Shown here: in pieces, positions 52,357 through 61,023 of the stretch | How the letters are laid out: the number at the start of each line of letters is the position of its first letter | Numbering within the stretch: position 1 is the stretch's first letter | Assembly: GCA_963731105.1 (NCBI GenBank) | Contig: CAVSUM010000011.1 | Span: 124,001-188,000, forward strand | Length of the DNA: 64,000 bases | Source of the DNA: RPQJ01 sp963731105 | GTDB taxonomy: Bacteria; Pseudomonadota; Gammaproteobacteria; Steroidobacterales; Steroidobacteraceae | Reading direction: 5' to 3' | Program-made: the position numbers and the translations under genes | Notes under the pieces: generated by a model | What the model was told of the DNA's origin: nothing | Databases searched by the model: none | The model's input: the letters and a program-made list of their open reading frames with translations, nothing else

Positions 52357-53531
52357 CCGCCTGGTGGATCGTGATGCGCAAGGAGCTGCTGGACGCGTTC
52401 CGCGACCGGCGCATGGTGATGGTGGCGTTCATCGTGATGCCGCTGGCCGTGCCGTTGCTGCTCGCCGGCTTGAGCTCGATCGGCACCAAGCGCCAGGTGG
52501 AAAAGCTGGAGAAGACGCTGGAGCTGCCGGTGATCGGTGCCGAGCAGGCGCCCAATCTCGTCGCCTGGCTCGGCACCAACGACGTGCGCGTGATCGCGCC
52601 GCCGGCGGACCCGGACGCGGCGGTGCGCCAGCAGGACCATGAAGTGGTGCTGCGCATCGATCCGCAGTTCGGCGAGGACTGGCGCGCCGGGCGGCCGGCA
52701 GCGATCGAACTGATCTACGACAGCTCGCGCCCGATGCAGTCCGGCGCGACCATCTCGCGGGTGCGGGCGCTGCTCGGCGGGTACAGCCAGCAGGTCGGCA
52801 CGCTGCGCCTGATCGCACGCGGCATCCACCCGGCGGTATCCCAGCCACTGCGGATCGGCGATCGCGACGTGGCGACGCCCGAGTCGCGCTTCGACCTGGC
52901 ACAGCAGATGCTGCCGTACCTGCTGCTGCTGCTCGCGTTCATCGGCGGCATGCAGCTCGCGATCGATGCCACCGCCGGCGAGCGCGAGCGCCAGTCGCTC
53001 GAGCCGCTGCTCGCCACGCCTGCCTCGCGCGAGGCGATCATCAGCGGCAAGATCCTCGCCACGGCGGCGTTCACGCTGCTGTCGGTGCTGATGACGCTGC
53101 TGATGTTCCGCGTCGCCTTCGCGCTGGTGCCGATGGAGCAGGCCGGCATGTCGCTCGACGTGCCGTGGGACGCGCTGGGCCGGCTGCTGCTCGCGATCCT
53201 GCCGGTCGTGCTGCTCGGCGCCACGGTGCTCACGGCGCTGGCGGCGTTCGCCCGCAGCCACCGCGAGGCGCAGGGCTACCTGCCGCTGCTGATGTTCCTG
53301 CCGATGCTGCCGACCATGTACCTGATGGTGTCGCCGGTGAAGACGCAGCTGTGGATGCTGGCCGTGCCGTTCCTCGGCCAGAACCAGCTGATCCTGCGCA
53401 TCCTGCGCGACGAGCGGATCACCGCCGTGGAATGGGCCGCCAGCCTCGGCGCCGGGCTGCTGCTCGCGGGGCTGGTGTGGTGGATCGCGGCGCGGCTGTA
53501 CCATCGAGAGCAACTCGCGGCGAGCGGCTGA
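52353..53531 (+). CDS. ABC-2 type permease, NatB type
   Basis: 392 residues. An N-terminal helix (MVMVAFIVMPLAVPLLLAGL), a large outer domain (about 45-190), then five helices (MLPYLLLLLAFIGGMQLAID; ILATAAFTLLSVLMTLLMFRVAFAL; LGRLLLAILPVVLLGATVLTAL; LPLLMFLPMLPTMYLMV; LGAGLLLAGLVWWIAARLY). The motif ERERQSLEPLLATPASREAIISGKILA is the ABC-2 family hallmark. Confidence 0.92.
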   Translation: MTAWWIVMRKELLDAFRDRRMVMVAFIVMPLAVPLLLAGLSSIGTKRQVEKLEKTLELPVIGAEQAPNLVAWLGTNDVRVIAPPADPDAAVRQQDHEVVLRIDPQFGEDWRAGRPAAIELIYDSSRPMQSGATISRVRALLGGYSQQVGTLRLIARGIHPAVSQPLRIGDRDVATPESRFDLAQQMLPYLLLLLAFIGGMQLAIDATAGERERQSLEPLLATPASREAIISGKILATAAFTLLSVLMTLLMFRVAFALVPMEQAGMSLDVPWDALGRLLLAILPVVLLGATVLTALAAFARSHREAQGYLPLLMFLPMLPTMYLMVSPVKTQLWMLAVPFLGQNQLILRILRDERITAVEWAASLGAGLLLAGLVWWIAARLYHREQLAASG

Positions 53532-53533
53532 TC

Positions 53534-54622
53534 ATGCTCACTCACATCCTGTTTTTCGTGCTCGGCCTCGGCGCGCTGGTTCTCGGAGCGGAGGCGCTGG
53601 TGCGCGGTGCGTCGAAGATCGCGCTGTCGCTCGGCATCTCGCCGCTGGTGGTCGGGCTCACGATCGTCGCGATGGGCACCAGCTCGCCGGAGATTGCCGT
53701 GTCCGTCGGTGCGGTGCTGAACGGCAGCACCGACATCGCGGTCGGCAACGTCGTCGGCAGCAACATCTTCAACGTGCTGTTGATCCTGGGCCTGAGCGCC
53801 CTGATCACGCCACTGGTGGTGCATTCGCAGATCATCCGCCAGGAGGTGCCGATCATGATCGGCGCCTCGCTGATCCTGGCAGTGATGGCCTCCGACGGTC
53901 GGCTGAGCCGGCCCGAGGCGGCGCTGCTGGTCGCGCTGCTGGTCGGCTACATGCTGTTCCTGGTGCGGCAGTCGCGCGCCGAGACCGCCGAGACCAGGGA
54001 CGAGTTCGAGGGTGCCGCCACCCGGCGCGAGGCGAACTGGGACAGCCACTGGACCGTGCAGCTCGTGCTGATCGTCGCCGGCCTCGCGCTGCTGGTGGTC
54101 GGCTCGAACTGGCTGGTGGACGCCGCCGTCGTCTTCGCCCGCGCGCTGGGCGTGAGCGACCTCGTGATCGGCCTGACCATCATCGCCGCAGGCACCTCGA
54201 TGCCCGAGGTCGCCACTTCGATCATGGCGGCGATCCGCGGCGAGCGCGACATCGCCGTGGGCAACGTCATCGGCAGCAACACGTTCAACATCCTGGGTTG
54301 CCTCGGCATCTCCGGGATCGTGAGCAGCAGCGGCCTCGGCATCGCGCCGGCGGTGCTCAACTTCGACCTGTGGGTGATGCTGGCCGTCGCCGTGGCCTGC
54401 CTGCCGGTGTTCATGCTGCGGCGGCAGATCGGCCGCCGTCGCGGCCTGCTGTTCCTCGCGTTCTACGCGGCCTACGTCGTCTACCTGATCCTCGGCGCGC
54501 AGCAGCACGACGCACTCGACGAGTACTCGGCGGTGATGTTGAGCTTCGTGCTGCCGCTCACCATCGTCACGCTGGTGGCGATGGTGGTGCGCGACCAGGC
54601 GCGGCGCGAGTCCGGCGACTGA
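53534..54622 (+). CDS. Calcium/sodium antiporter, YrbG (CaCA) family
   Basis: 362 residues, about ten helices in two inverted halves. The alpha repeats are GLTIVAMGTSSPEIAVSVGAVLNGSTDIAVGNVVGSNIFNVL and GLTIIAAGTSMPEVATSIMAAIRGERDIAVGNVIGSNTFNILG, with the ion-binding Glu in SSPE and SMPE. An acidic loop (ETAETRDEFEGAATRRE) joins the halves. Begins two bases after the permease stop, so it may be part of the same ion-export operon. Confidence 0.95.
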   Translation: MLTHILFFVLGLGALVLGAEALVRGASKIALSLGISPLVVGLTIVAMGTSSPEIAVSVGAVLNGSTDIAVGNVVGSNIFNVLLILGLSALITPLVVHSQIIRQEVPIMIGASLILAVMASDGRLSRPEAALLVALLVGYMLFLVRQSRAETAETRDEFEGAATRREANWDSHWTVQLVLIVAGLALLVVGSNWLVDAAVVFARALGVSDLVIGLTIIAAGTSMPEVATSIMAAIRGERDIAVGNVIGSNTFNILGCLGISGIVSSSGLGIAPAVLNFDLWVMLAVAVACLPVFMLRRQIGRRRGLLFLAFYAAYVVYLILGAQQHDALDEYSAVMLSFVLPLTIVTLVAMVVRDQARRESGD

Positions 54623-54637
54623 CGACGCGGCGCGCCG

Positions 54638-56534
54638 CTACCAGGCGATGCCGTAGTCCTCGCCGTGGTTGCTCGAGCCGCCCCACAGCGTGCCGTGCGC
54701 GTGGTCGAGCAGGATGGCGTTGATCGGCCCCGAGCTGCGCGCCTCGAACTCGAGCTTGTAGCCGCGCTGCACGAGTTCCCGGCGCACCCACTGCGGCACC
54801 GACTCGTTCAGCACCAGCCGGCCCGGCTGCGACTCGTGCCGGTCGAACGAGCTGCGCATCTGGTAGCTGGTGAAGTTGGCGGCCTCCGCGGCCTCCTGTG
54901 GCGTCATGCCGAACTCGGCGACGTTGAGGAAGAACTGCAGCAGGTTCTGGTCCTGCGAGTCGCCGCCCTGCACCGCGAAGGCCAGCCACGGCTTGCCGTC
55001 CTTGAAGGCGAGGCTCGGCGTCAGCGTCACCCGCGGCCGCTTGCCGGGCTCGAGCACGTTGAACGGGATTGAGCGCCGGATCGAGCACGAACGACTGCAG
55101 GCGCTGGCTGAGCCCGATGCCGGTGCGGCCGGCGATGGTGGCCGGGATCCAGCCGCCGCTCGGCGTCACCGCCACCAGCCAGCCCTGGGCATCGGCCGCG
55201 ACCACCGAGGTCGTGCCGCTCTGGAAGCCATCCTTGAAGGCGTCCAGGTCGGCGGCCGACAGTTGGCGCGGTTCCGCGTCCAGCGCCGCGCGCGTCTGCT
55301 TTTGCAGCAGGTCGGCGTACGGGTTCGTGCCGCCCTGGAACGGATACGGATCGCCCGGGCCCGCCGTCGCGTCGTTGCGCTCCATGCGGATCGTCGCGGC
55401 GCGCGCCTTCGCGTACTCCTTCGACAGCAGGCCGCGGGTCGGCTCGGCCGGCGGGAAGTTCGGGTCGCCGTAGTAGAAGTCGCGGTCGGCGAAGGCGAGG
55501 TTCATCGCCTGGTACACGGTGTGGATGTAGTTCGCGCTGTTGTAGCCGAGCGCCTTGAGGTCGAAGTTCTCGAGGAGGTTCAGCGACTGCAGCAACGCGG
55601 GCCCCTGCGTCCAGGTGTCGAGCTTGTAGACGTCGATGCCACGGTAACGGGTCTGCTGCGGCTCCTCGACCAGCGGCCGCCACTGGTCGAGATCGGCGAG
55701 CGTGATGAGCCCGCCCTGTTCCTGCGTGCCGCGCACCAGCTCGCGGGCGATGTCGCCGCGATAGAAGCGATCGTGCGCGGCCTGGATCGCGTCCTTGCGC
55801 GACTTGCCTGCCGCGAGCGCCGCGGCTTCCGCCTCGACCAGCTTGCGCAGCGTGGCGGCGAGGTCCGGCTGGCGGAACATCTCGCCGGCGCGCGGCGCCT
55901 CGCGCGCCTCGCCGAGGTGCGGCAGCATCACCTGCCGCGAATACGGCCATTCCTTGAGCTTGTCCTTCCAGCGCTCGATGTTGTCCGCGGTCTCGGCGTC
56001 GATCGGGTAGCCGTCGGCGAGCTCGATCGCAGGCCCGAGCACCTCGGCGAGCGACAGCGTGCCGTACTCGGCGAGCATCAGCATCAGGCCGCCCGGGGTG
56101 CCGGGCGTCACCGCCGCGAGCGGTCCGTACGCCGGCGGGTATTCCATGCCCCGCTGGCGGAAGAACTCCGGCGTGGCGCCGGTCGGGGCGATGCCGAGGC
56201 CGTTGATGGCCACGACTTTCTTCGCACGCGGGTCGTAGACCAGTGCCTGCGTCTCGCCGCCCCACGACAGCACGTCCCACATCGTCGAGGTGGCGGCGAT
56301 CATTGCGCAGGCGGCATCCACCGCGTTGCCGCCGCGCTGGAACATCATCGCGCCAGCGGTCGCGGCGAGCGGCTTGCCGGTGATGGCCATCCAGTGCTGG
56401 CCGTGCAACGGCGGCTTCTGGGTCTTGGCAATGGAACGGGCCACGGCCGGCGTGACAGCCTGGCCGAGCGTGGTCTCGATCTGGGTCATGAGCAGTGCCA
56501 CCGCGAGCGTGCAGGCGAGGAAAGGCTTGATCAC
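54638..56534 (-). CDS. ggt: Gamma-glutamyltransferase with a frameshift
   Basis: From the GTG at 56,534: signal peptide (FLACTLAVALLMTQIETTLGQA), then MFQRGGNAVDAACAMIAAT, AAVTPGTPGGLMLML, GYPIDAETADNIE and FADRDFYYGDPNF, all family marks. The autocatalytic Thr is in QSGTTSVVAADAQGWLVA. After SFVLDPALNP the frame breaks at about 55,060-55,070; dropping one base gives FNVLEPGKRPRVTLTPSLAFKDGKPWLAFAVQGGDSQDQ ... WGGSSNHGEDYGIAW. Periplasmic; processes glutathione or other gamma-glutamyl compounds. Confidence 0.9.
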
Positions 56535-56620
56535 GTCGGCTACCCCCGAGCCCTGGGCGTGTCGCGCAAGTATACGGCGCACGCTATGCTCCGCGACCTT
56601 CCCGCCCACTGGAACACAGC

Positions 56621-57940
56621 ATGCAACGACTCCCCGCGTTCGCCGCCCCTGCCGTCCTGCTGGCCGTCCTGCTGGCCGCGGCGCCAGCCCGTGCCGCCGT
56701 CTCCGAGCCGGCGGTCGACGCGGCGGCCCGTGCCGTGAACGCGCAGGTCGTCGCATGGCGCCGCGACTTCCACCAGCACCCGGAGTTGAGCAACCGCGAA
56801 TTCCGCACGTCGCAGAAGGTGGCTGAGCACCTCAAGTCGCTCGGGCTCGAGGTCCGCACCGGCATCGCCCACACGGGCGTGGTGGCCATCCTGCGCGGCG
56901 GACGCCCGGGCCCGACGATCGCACTGCGCGCCGACATGGACGCGTTGCCGGTGACTGAGCAGGTGGACCTGCCGTTCAAGTCGCTCGCCACGGCCGAGTA
57001 TCGCGGCGAGAAGGTGGGCGTGATGCACGCCTGCGGCCACGATGCGCACACCGCGATCCTGATGGGCGTGGCCGAGGCGCTCGTGTCGCTGCGCCAGGAC
57101 CTGCCCGGGACGGTGCTGTTCGTGTTCCAGCCGGCGGAGGAGGGCGCACCGGACGGCGAGCGCGGCGGCGCGTCGCTGATGCTCGAGGAGGGACTGTTCG
57201 AGATCGCGAAGCCGGAGGCGGTGTTCGGCCTGCACGTCGGGTCGGCGCTCAACGCGGGCACGATCGGCTACCGCAGCGGCCCGTTCATGGCGGCGTCCGA
57301 TCGCTACAGCATCAACGTGCAGGGACGGCAGTCGCACGGCGCGTGGCCGTGGAAAGGCGTGGACCCGATCGTCGTGTCGTCGCAGATCGTGCTCGGGATG
57401 CAGACCATCGTCAGCCGCCAGCTCGACATCACGCGCTACCCGGCCGTGCTGTCGGTCGGCGCGATCAAGGGCGGCATCCGCAACAACATCATCCCGGACC
57501 AGGTCGAGATGGTGGGCACCTTCCGCACCTTCGACCCGGCCGTGCGCCAGCAGATCATCGAGCGCATGACGCGCACGGCCGAGGACATCGCGCACGCCAG
57601 CGGCGCCACGGCCAAGGTCGAGATTGCCGACGACAACAATCCGGTGGTCGTGAACGATCCGGCGCTCACCCAGCGCATGCTGCCGACCCTCGAGCGGGTG
57701 GCCGGCGCGGGCCGGGTGGTCGAGATGCCCTACGTGACCGGTGCCGAGGACTTCGCCTTCTACGGCCAGAACGTGCCGGCGCTGTTCTTCTTCGTCGGCG
57801 TCACGCCGGCCGGGGTCGACCCCGCGCAGGCGCCGAGCAACCACTCGCCACTGTTCTACCTCGACGAGAGCGGCCTCGACCTGGGCGTGCGCGCGCTGCT
57901 CGGCGTGGCGGTGGACTACCTGCAGGGCACGCCGCGCTGA
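56621..57940 (+). CDS. M20D-family amidohydrolase
   Basis: 439 residues. Signal peptide (AFAAPAVLLAVLLAAAPARAA). Metal-site motifs: RRDFHQHPELSN, ALRADMDALPV, MHACGHDAHTAILMG, FVFQPAEEGAPDGERGGA, VFGLHVG, PYVTGAEDFAFY. Matches IAA-amino-acid hydrolase / hippurate hydrolase type enzymes that cleave N-acyl amino acids. The signal peptide suggests action in the periplasm. Starts divergently from ggt. Confidence 0.93.
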   Translation: MQRLPAFAAPAVLLAVLLAAAPARAAVSEPAVDAAARAVNAQVVAWRRDFHQHPELSNREFRTSQKVAEHLKSLGLEVRTGIAHTGVVAILRGGRPGPTIALRADMDALPVTEQVDLPFKSLATAEYRGEKVGVMHACGHDAHTAILMGVAEALVSLRQDLPGTVLFVFQPAEEGAPDGERGGASLMLEEGLFEIAKPEAVFGLHVGSALNAGTIGYRSGPFMAASDRYSINVQGRQSHGAWPWKGVDPIVVSSQIVLGMQTIVSRQLDITRYPAVLSVGAIKGGIRNNIIPDQVEMVGTFRTFDPAVRQQIIERMTRTAEDIAHASGATAKVEIADDNNPVVVNDPALTQRMLPTLERVAGAGRVVEMPYVTGAEDFAFYGQNVPALFFFVGVTPAGVDPAQAPSNHSPLFYLDESGLDLGVRALLGVAVDYLQGTPR

Positions 57941-57947
57941 CGACGGC

Positions 57948-58739
57948 TCAGGCCGGCCGGCCGCTCCGGCCGGCGCCGCCGACGAACCGGGCCGCGCCTG
58001 CCGCGGACTCGCCGCTTTCGAGCACCGCCCGGCCGCGTGCGAATTCGGCGCGCAGCGCTGCCGGCTCATCCTCGCCCCATTGCTCGCAGGCCGAGCGGCG
58101 GTCGGCCTGCAGGCAGGCCTGCGGGAACGCGGCGATCTCCTCGGCCAGCGCCTCGGCTACGGCGCGCGCCGCGCCCTTGGGCACGACGCGATTCGCGAGG
58201 CCGATGGCCGCCGCCTCGACGGCGCCGACCGGGCGCCCGGTGAGGATCAGGTCCATGGCACGGCCGTGACCGACGAGCCGCGGCAGGCGCACCGTGCCGC
58301 CGTCGATCAGCGGCACGCCCCAGCGGCGGCAGAACACGCCGAGCACGGCATCGTCCTCCATGACCCGCAGGTCGCACCACAACGCGAGCTCGAGGCCGCC
58401 GGCGACCGCGTGACCGGCGATCGCCGCAATCACCGGCTTGTCGAGCCGCAGCCGGGTCGGGCCCATCGGACCGAAGCCGTCGCCGGGATCGCCGCTCGGT
58501 TCCCGCAGCCGCGACGGGTCCCAGCCCGCCGCCACCGCCTTGAGGTCGGCGCCGGCGCAGAACGTGCCGCCGGCGCCCCACAGCACCGACACCCGGATGG
58601 CGTCGTCGCGCTCGAGGTCGAGGAACGCCGCGGCGAGGGCGGCCGCCGTGGCGGGGTCGACCGCATTGCGCGCTTCCGGCCGGTCGAGGATCACGGTGGC
58701 CACCGCGCCCTGCCGCTCGATCCGTACTGTGTCGCCCAT
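57948..58739 (-). CDS. Enoyl-CoA hydratase / crotonase family
   Basis: 263 residues from the ATG at 58,739 (58,760 possible). Crotonase oxyanion motifs GTFCAGADLKA and AIAGHAVAGGLELALWCDLRVM are clear; WGVPLIDGGTVRLPRLVGHGRAMDLILTGRPV and LANRVVPKG follow. In the second-active-site position GVFCRRWGVPLIDGGT replaces the usual Glu-rich loop, so hydratase activity is not assured. Cytoplasmic. Confidence 0.88.
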   Translation of the reverse strand: MGDTVRIERQGAVATVILDRPEARNAVDPATAAALAAAFLDLERDDAIRVSVLWGAGGTFCAGADLKAVAAGWDPSRLREPSGDPGDGFGPMGPTRLRLDKPVIAAIAGHAVAGGLELALWCDLRVMEDDAVLGVFCRRWGVPLIDGGTVRLPRLVGHGRAMDLILTGRPVGAVEAAAIGLANRVVPKGAARAVAEALAEEIAAFPQACLQADRRSACEQWGEDEPAALRAEFARGRAVLESGESAAGAARFVGGAGRSGRPA

Positions 58740-58849
58740 CTGCGTCTCCGTTACAACCATTTGCCCGGTCGCGGCATCTTAGCTCTCGAGAGGCCGGTCC
58801 TCGGGGCCCGTGGTCCCCAGCGGCTGTGTAGCATGGCCCGTCGGGGGTC

Positions 58850-59455
58850 GTGGCAACGCCGAGGTGCGGGTTGACGGAACCGGGGGCCGAGTCGGAGATC
58901 GAGCGGGCGCGTCGGGTGGCCGATGAGCGCGCGCTCGTCGACTCCGCACGTCGCGGCGCGCCGGCCGCGTTCGAGGCCCTGTATCGCAACCACGTCGGCC
59001 ACGTGTACGGACTCTGCCTGCGCATGACTGCCAACCCTGCTACCGCCGAGGACTGCACCCAGGAAGCCTTCATCCAGGCCTGGCGCAGCCTGCCCGCGTT
59101 CGAGGGTCGCGCGGCCTTCGGCACCTGGCTGCACCGCATCGCGGTCAATGCCGTGCTGGCGCAGGGCCGCCGGCGCCGCGAGCAAGTCGGGGCGGACGTG
59201 CCGGCGGACGAGGCGGCCGCGGCCCTGCCGGACCCGTCGGCGAGCAACGACGGCGCCGTGCTCGACCTCGAGGCGGCGATTGCGGGCCTCCCGGCCGGCG
59301 CACGCCAGGTGCTGGTGCTGGTCGGGGTGTACGGGCACTCGCACGAGGAGGCGGCCACGCTGCTCGGCATTGCGGTCGGCACCTGCAAGTCGCAGCTGCA
59401 CCGCGCGCGCCAGCTGCTCGGTGCACGACTGCAGACAGGGGAGATGGCGTCATGA
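58850..59455 (+). CDS. ECF sigma factor, RpoE-like
   Basis: 201 residues from a GTG (a TTG at 58,871 is also possible). Region 2 reads AFEALYRNHVGHVYGLCLRMTANPATAEDCTQEAFIQAWRSLPAFEGRAAFGTWLHRIAVNAVL, region 4 IAGLPAGARQVLVLVGVYGHSHEEAATLLGIAVGTCKSQLHRARQLL. The last codons overlap the anti-sigma gene (ATGA), typical of an ECF pair. Confidence 0.93.
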   Translation: MATPRCGLTEPGAESEIERARRVADERALVDSARRGAPAAFEALYRNHVGHVYGLCLRMTANPATAEDCTQEAFIQAWRSLPAFEGRAAFGTWLHRIAVNAVLAQGRRRREQVGADVPADEAAAALPDPSASNDGAVLDLEAAIAGLPAGARQVLVLVGVYGHSHEEAATLLGIAVGTCKSQLHRARQLLGARLQTGEMAS

Positions 59456-60042
59456 CGACCGACGACCGACGGGAACCACCGGGTTCGCTCGACGCGGCAC
59501 TCGAGCGCCTGCCGCGCAGCATCGAGCCCGGGCGCGACCTGTGGCCGGCCATCGAGGCGCAGCTCGAGCCACGCACCGCGCGTCCCGTGCGGCGCTGGCT
59601 GTGGCCGGCCGCCGCCGCGGTGCTGCTGGTCGTGACCTCGTCGCTGATCACGGCGAGCCTGCTGCGGCGGGAGCCGGCGCCGGTGGCGAGCGTGGCGCCG
59701 GTTGCGCCGGAGTTGCGCTACGCGACGGCGAGCTTCGGGCCCGACCAGCAGCTCGGCCCGGCCTACGATGCCGCCCGGCAGCAGCTGGCGCAGTCGCTCG
59801 CGCAGCGCATCGAGCGCCTGCCGCCGCAAGCGCGCCGGCAGCTGGAGCGCAACCTCACCGAGCTGCGGCGCGCGAGCGCCGAGATCAACGCGGCGCTCGC
59901 GCTCAAACCCGGTGATCCGCTGCTCGAAGAGCTGCTGCTCAACGCCTACCAGGACGAACTCGCGGTGCTCGCGAGCGTCCAGCAACTGACCGCCGGCAAC
60001 GGTTCCGGCACGATGATCGATGCGACGAGGATGCAATTATGA
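59452..60042 (+). CDS. Probable anti-sigma factor (single membrane helix)
   Basis: 196 residues. Cytoplasmic N-part about 50 residues (SLDAALERLPRSIEPGRDLWPAIEAQL), a helix (WLWPAAAAVLLVVTSSLITASLL) and a helical periplasmic part (LAQSLAQRIERLPPQARRQLERNLTELRRASAEINAAL). The layout and its overlap with the sigma gene and the next gene fit an anti-sigma/RsiW-like regulator; no zinc-finger ZAS motif is seen. Confidence 0.75.
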   Translation: MTTDDRREPPGSLDAALERLPRSIEPGRDLWPAIEAQLEPRTARPVRRWLWPAAAAVLLVVTSSLITASLLRREPAPVASVAPVAPELRYATASFGPDQQLGPAYDAARQQLAQSLAQRIERLPPQARRQLERNLTELRRASAEINAALALKPGDPLLEELLLNAYQDELAVLASVQQLTAGNGSGTMIDATRMQL

Positions 60043-60957
60043 CCAGGTGTTCCCGGCCGGCTTTGTTCCACCGCGTGCGATTCGGATGGCCGCTGCTGGC
60101 AGTGCTGGCGGCCGGGCCCGTCGCACTGGCCGGCACGCCGATCGAGGAGCGGGCGCCCGCCGATCCCGCCGGCCAGGTCGAGGTGTCGAACACGGCCGGC
60201 TCCGTGGTCATTACCGCGTGGCCGCGCAACGAGGTCGAGGTGACCGGCACGCTCGGCGAGGGCACCGAGCGACTCGAGTTCTCGAGCTCCGGCAAGCTGA
60301 CGCGCGTCAAGGTGGTCCTGCCGCGACAGTCGAGTCGCGTGGAGGGCACCGCGCTGGTGCTCAAGGTGCCGGCGGGCAGCGGGCTTGCGGTCAACACCAT
60401 CAGCGCCGACGTGACGGCGGCGGGCGTGCGCGGGTCGCAGCGCCTGCAGTCGGTGAGCGGCAACATCCATACCGAGGCGGCGGCCGAGGACGTCGAGTGC
60501 AAGACCGTGAGCGGCGACGTCAAGGTCAAGGGCAGCGGCCAGCCCGGCTTGCTGACCGTCACCACCGTGAGCGGTGATGCCGACCTGTCGCGCGTCGCGG
60601 GCGAGGTGAACGGCAACACGGTGAGCGGCAATCTCGTGGTGGCGACCGGCGATACGTCGCGCTCGCGGCTGCGCTCGACCAGCGGCGACCTGGGCCTGCG
60701 GGGACGTCTCACGCCCGACGCGCGCATCGATTTCGAGAGCATCAGCGGCAACGTGCGCCTCGACCTGCAGGGCCCGATCGGCGCCGAGTTCGACGTCTCG
60801 AGCTTCAACGGCGACATCCGCAACTGCTTCGGTCCGGCAGCCGGTCCGCACCAGCGAGTACGCGCCGGGCCGGGAATTGCGCTTCCGCGAGGGCGCCGGC
60901 ACGGGCCGCGTGCGCATCAAGACCCTGAACGGCGACATCAGCGTCTGCAACAAATAG
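60039..60957 (+). CDS. DUF4097 secreted strand-repeat protein with a frameshift
   Basis: Signal peptide (WPLLAVLAAGPVALAG). Repeats of the form (V/I)SG(D/N)(V/I/L) are frequent: LQSVSGNIHTEAA, CKTVSGDVKVKG, VTTVSGDADL, GNTVSGNLVV, LRSTSGDLGL, FESISGNVRLDL, VSSFNGDIRNCFG. This is the DUF4097 beta-helix pattern. After RNCFGPAA the frame breaks at about 60,840; dropping one base gives TSEYAPGRELRFREGAGTGRVRIKTLNGDISVCNK and a stop at 60,955. Third gene of the sigma/anti-sigma operon, often its output or sensor partner. Confidence 0.85.
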
Positions 60958-61023
60958 CCGCGCCGCGGTGTCCAAAGCGGCATATTCGTGGAGAATATGC
61001 CCACCGGGCAGGGCGGGGATCCG

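Noticed and set aside
50577..53513. 978-codon open frame on the minus strand
   Set aside because: It lies opposite the TAP-like hydrolase and both ABC transporter genes; its translation is Arg/His/Gln-rich with no domain. Open antisense frames are expected at about 70 % GC.
54870..56738. 622-codon open frame on the plus strand
   Set aside because: Opposite ggt, whose family motifs are unmistakable.
58066..60036. 656-codon open frame on the minus strand
   Set aside because: Overlaps the sigma factor, anti-sigma and enoyl-CoA hydratase genes; no domain seen.
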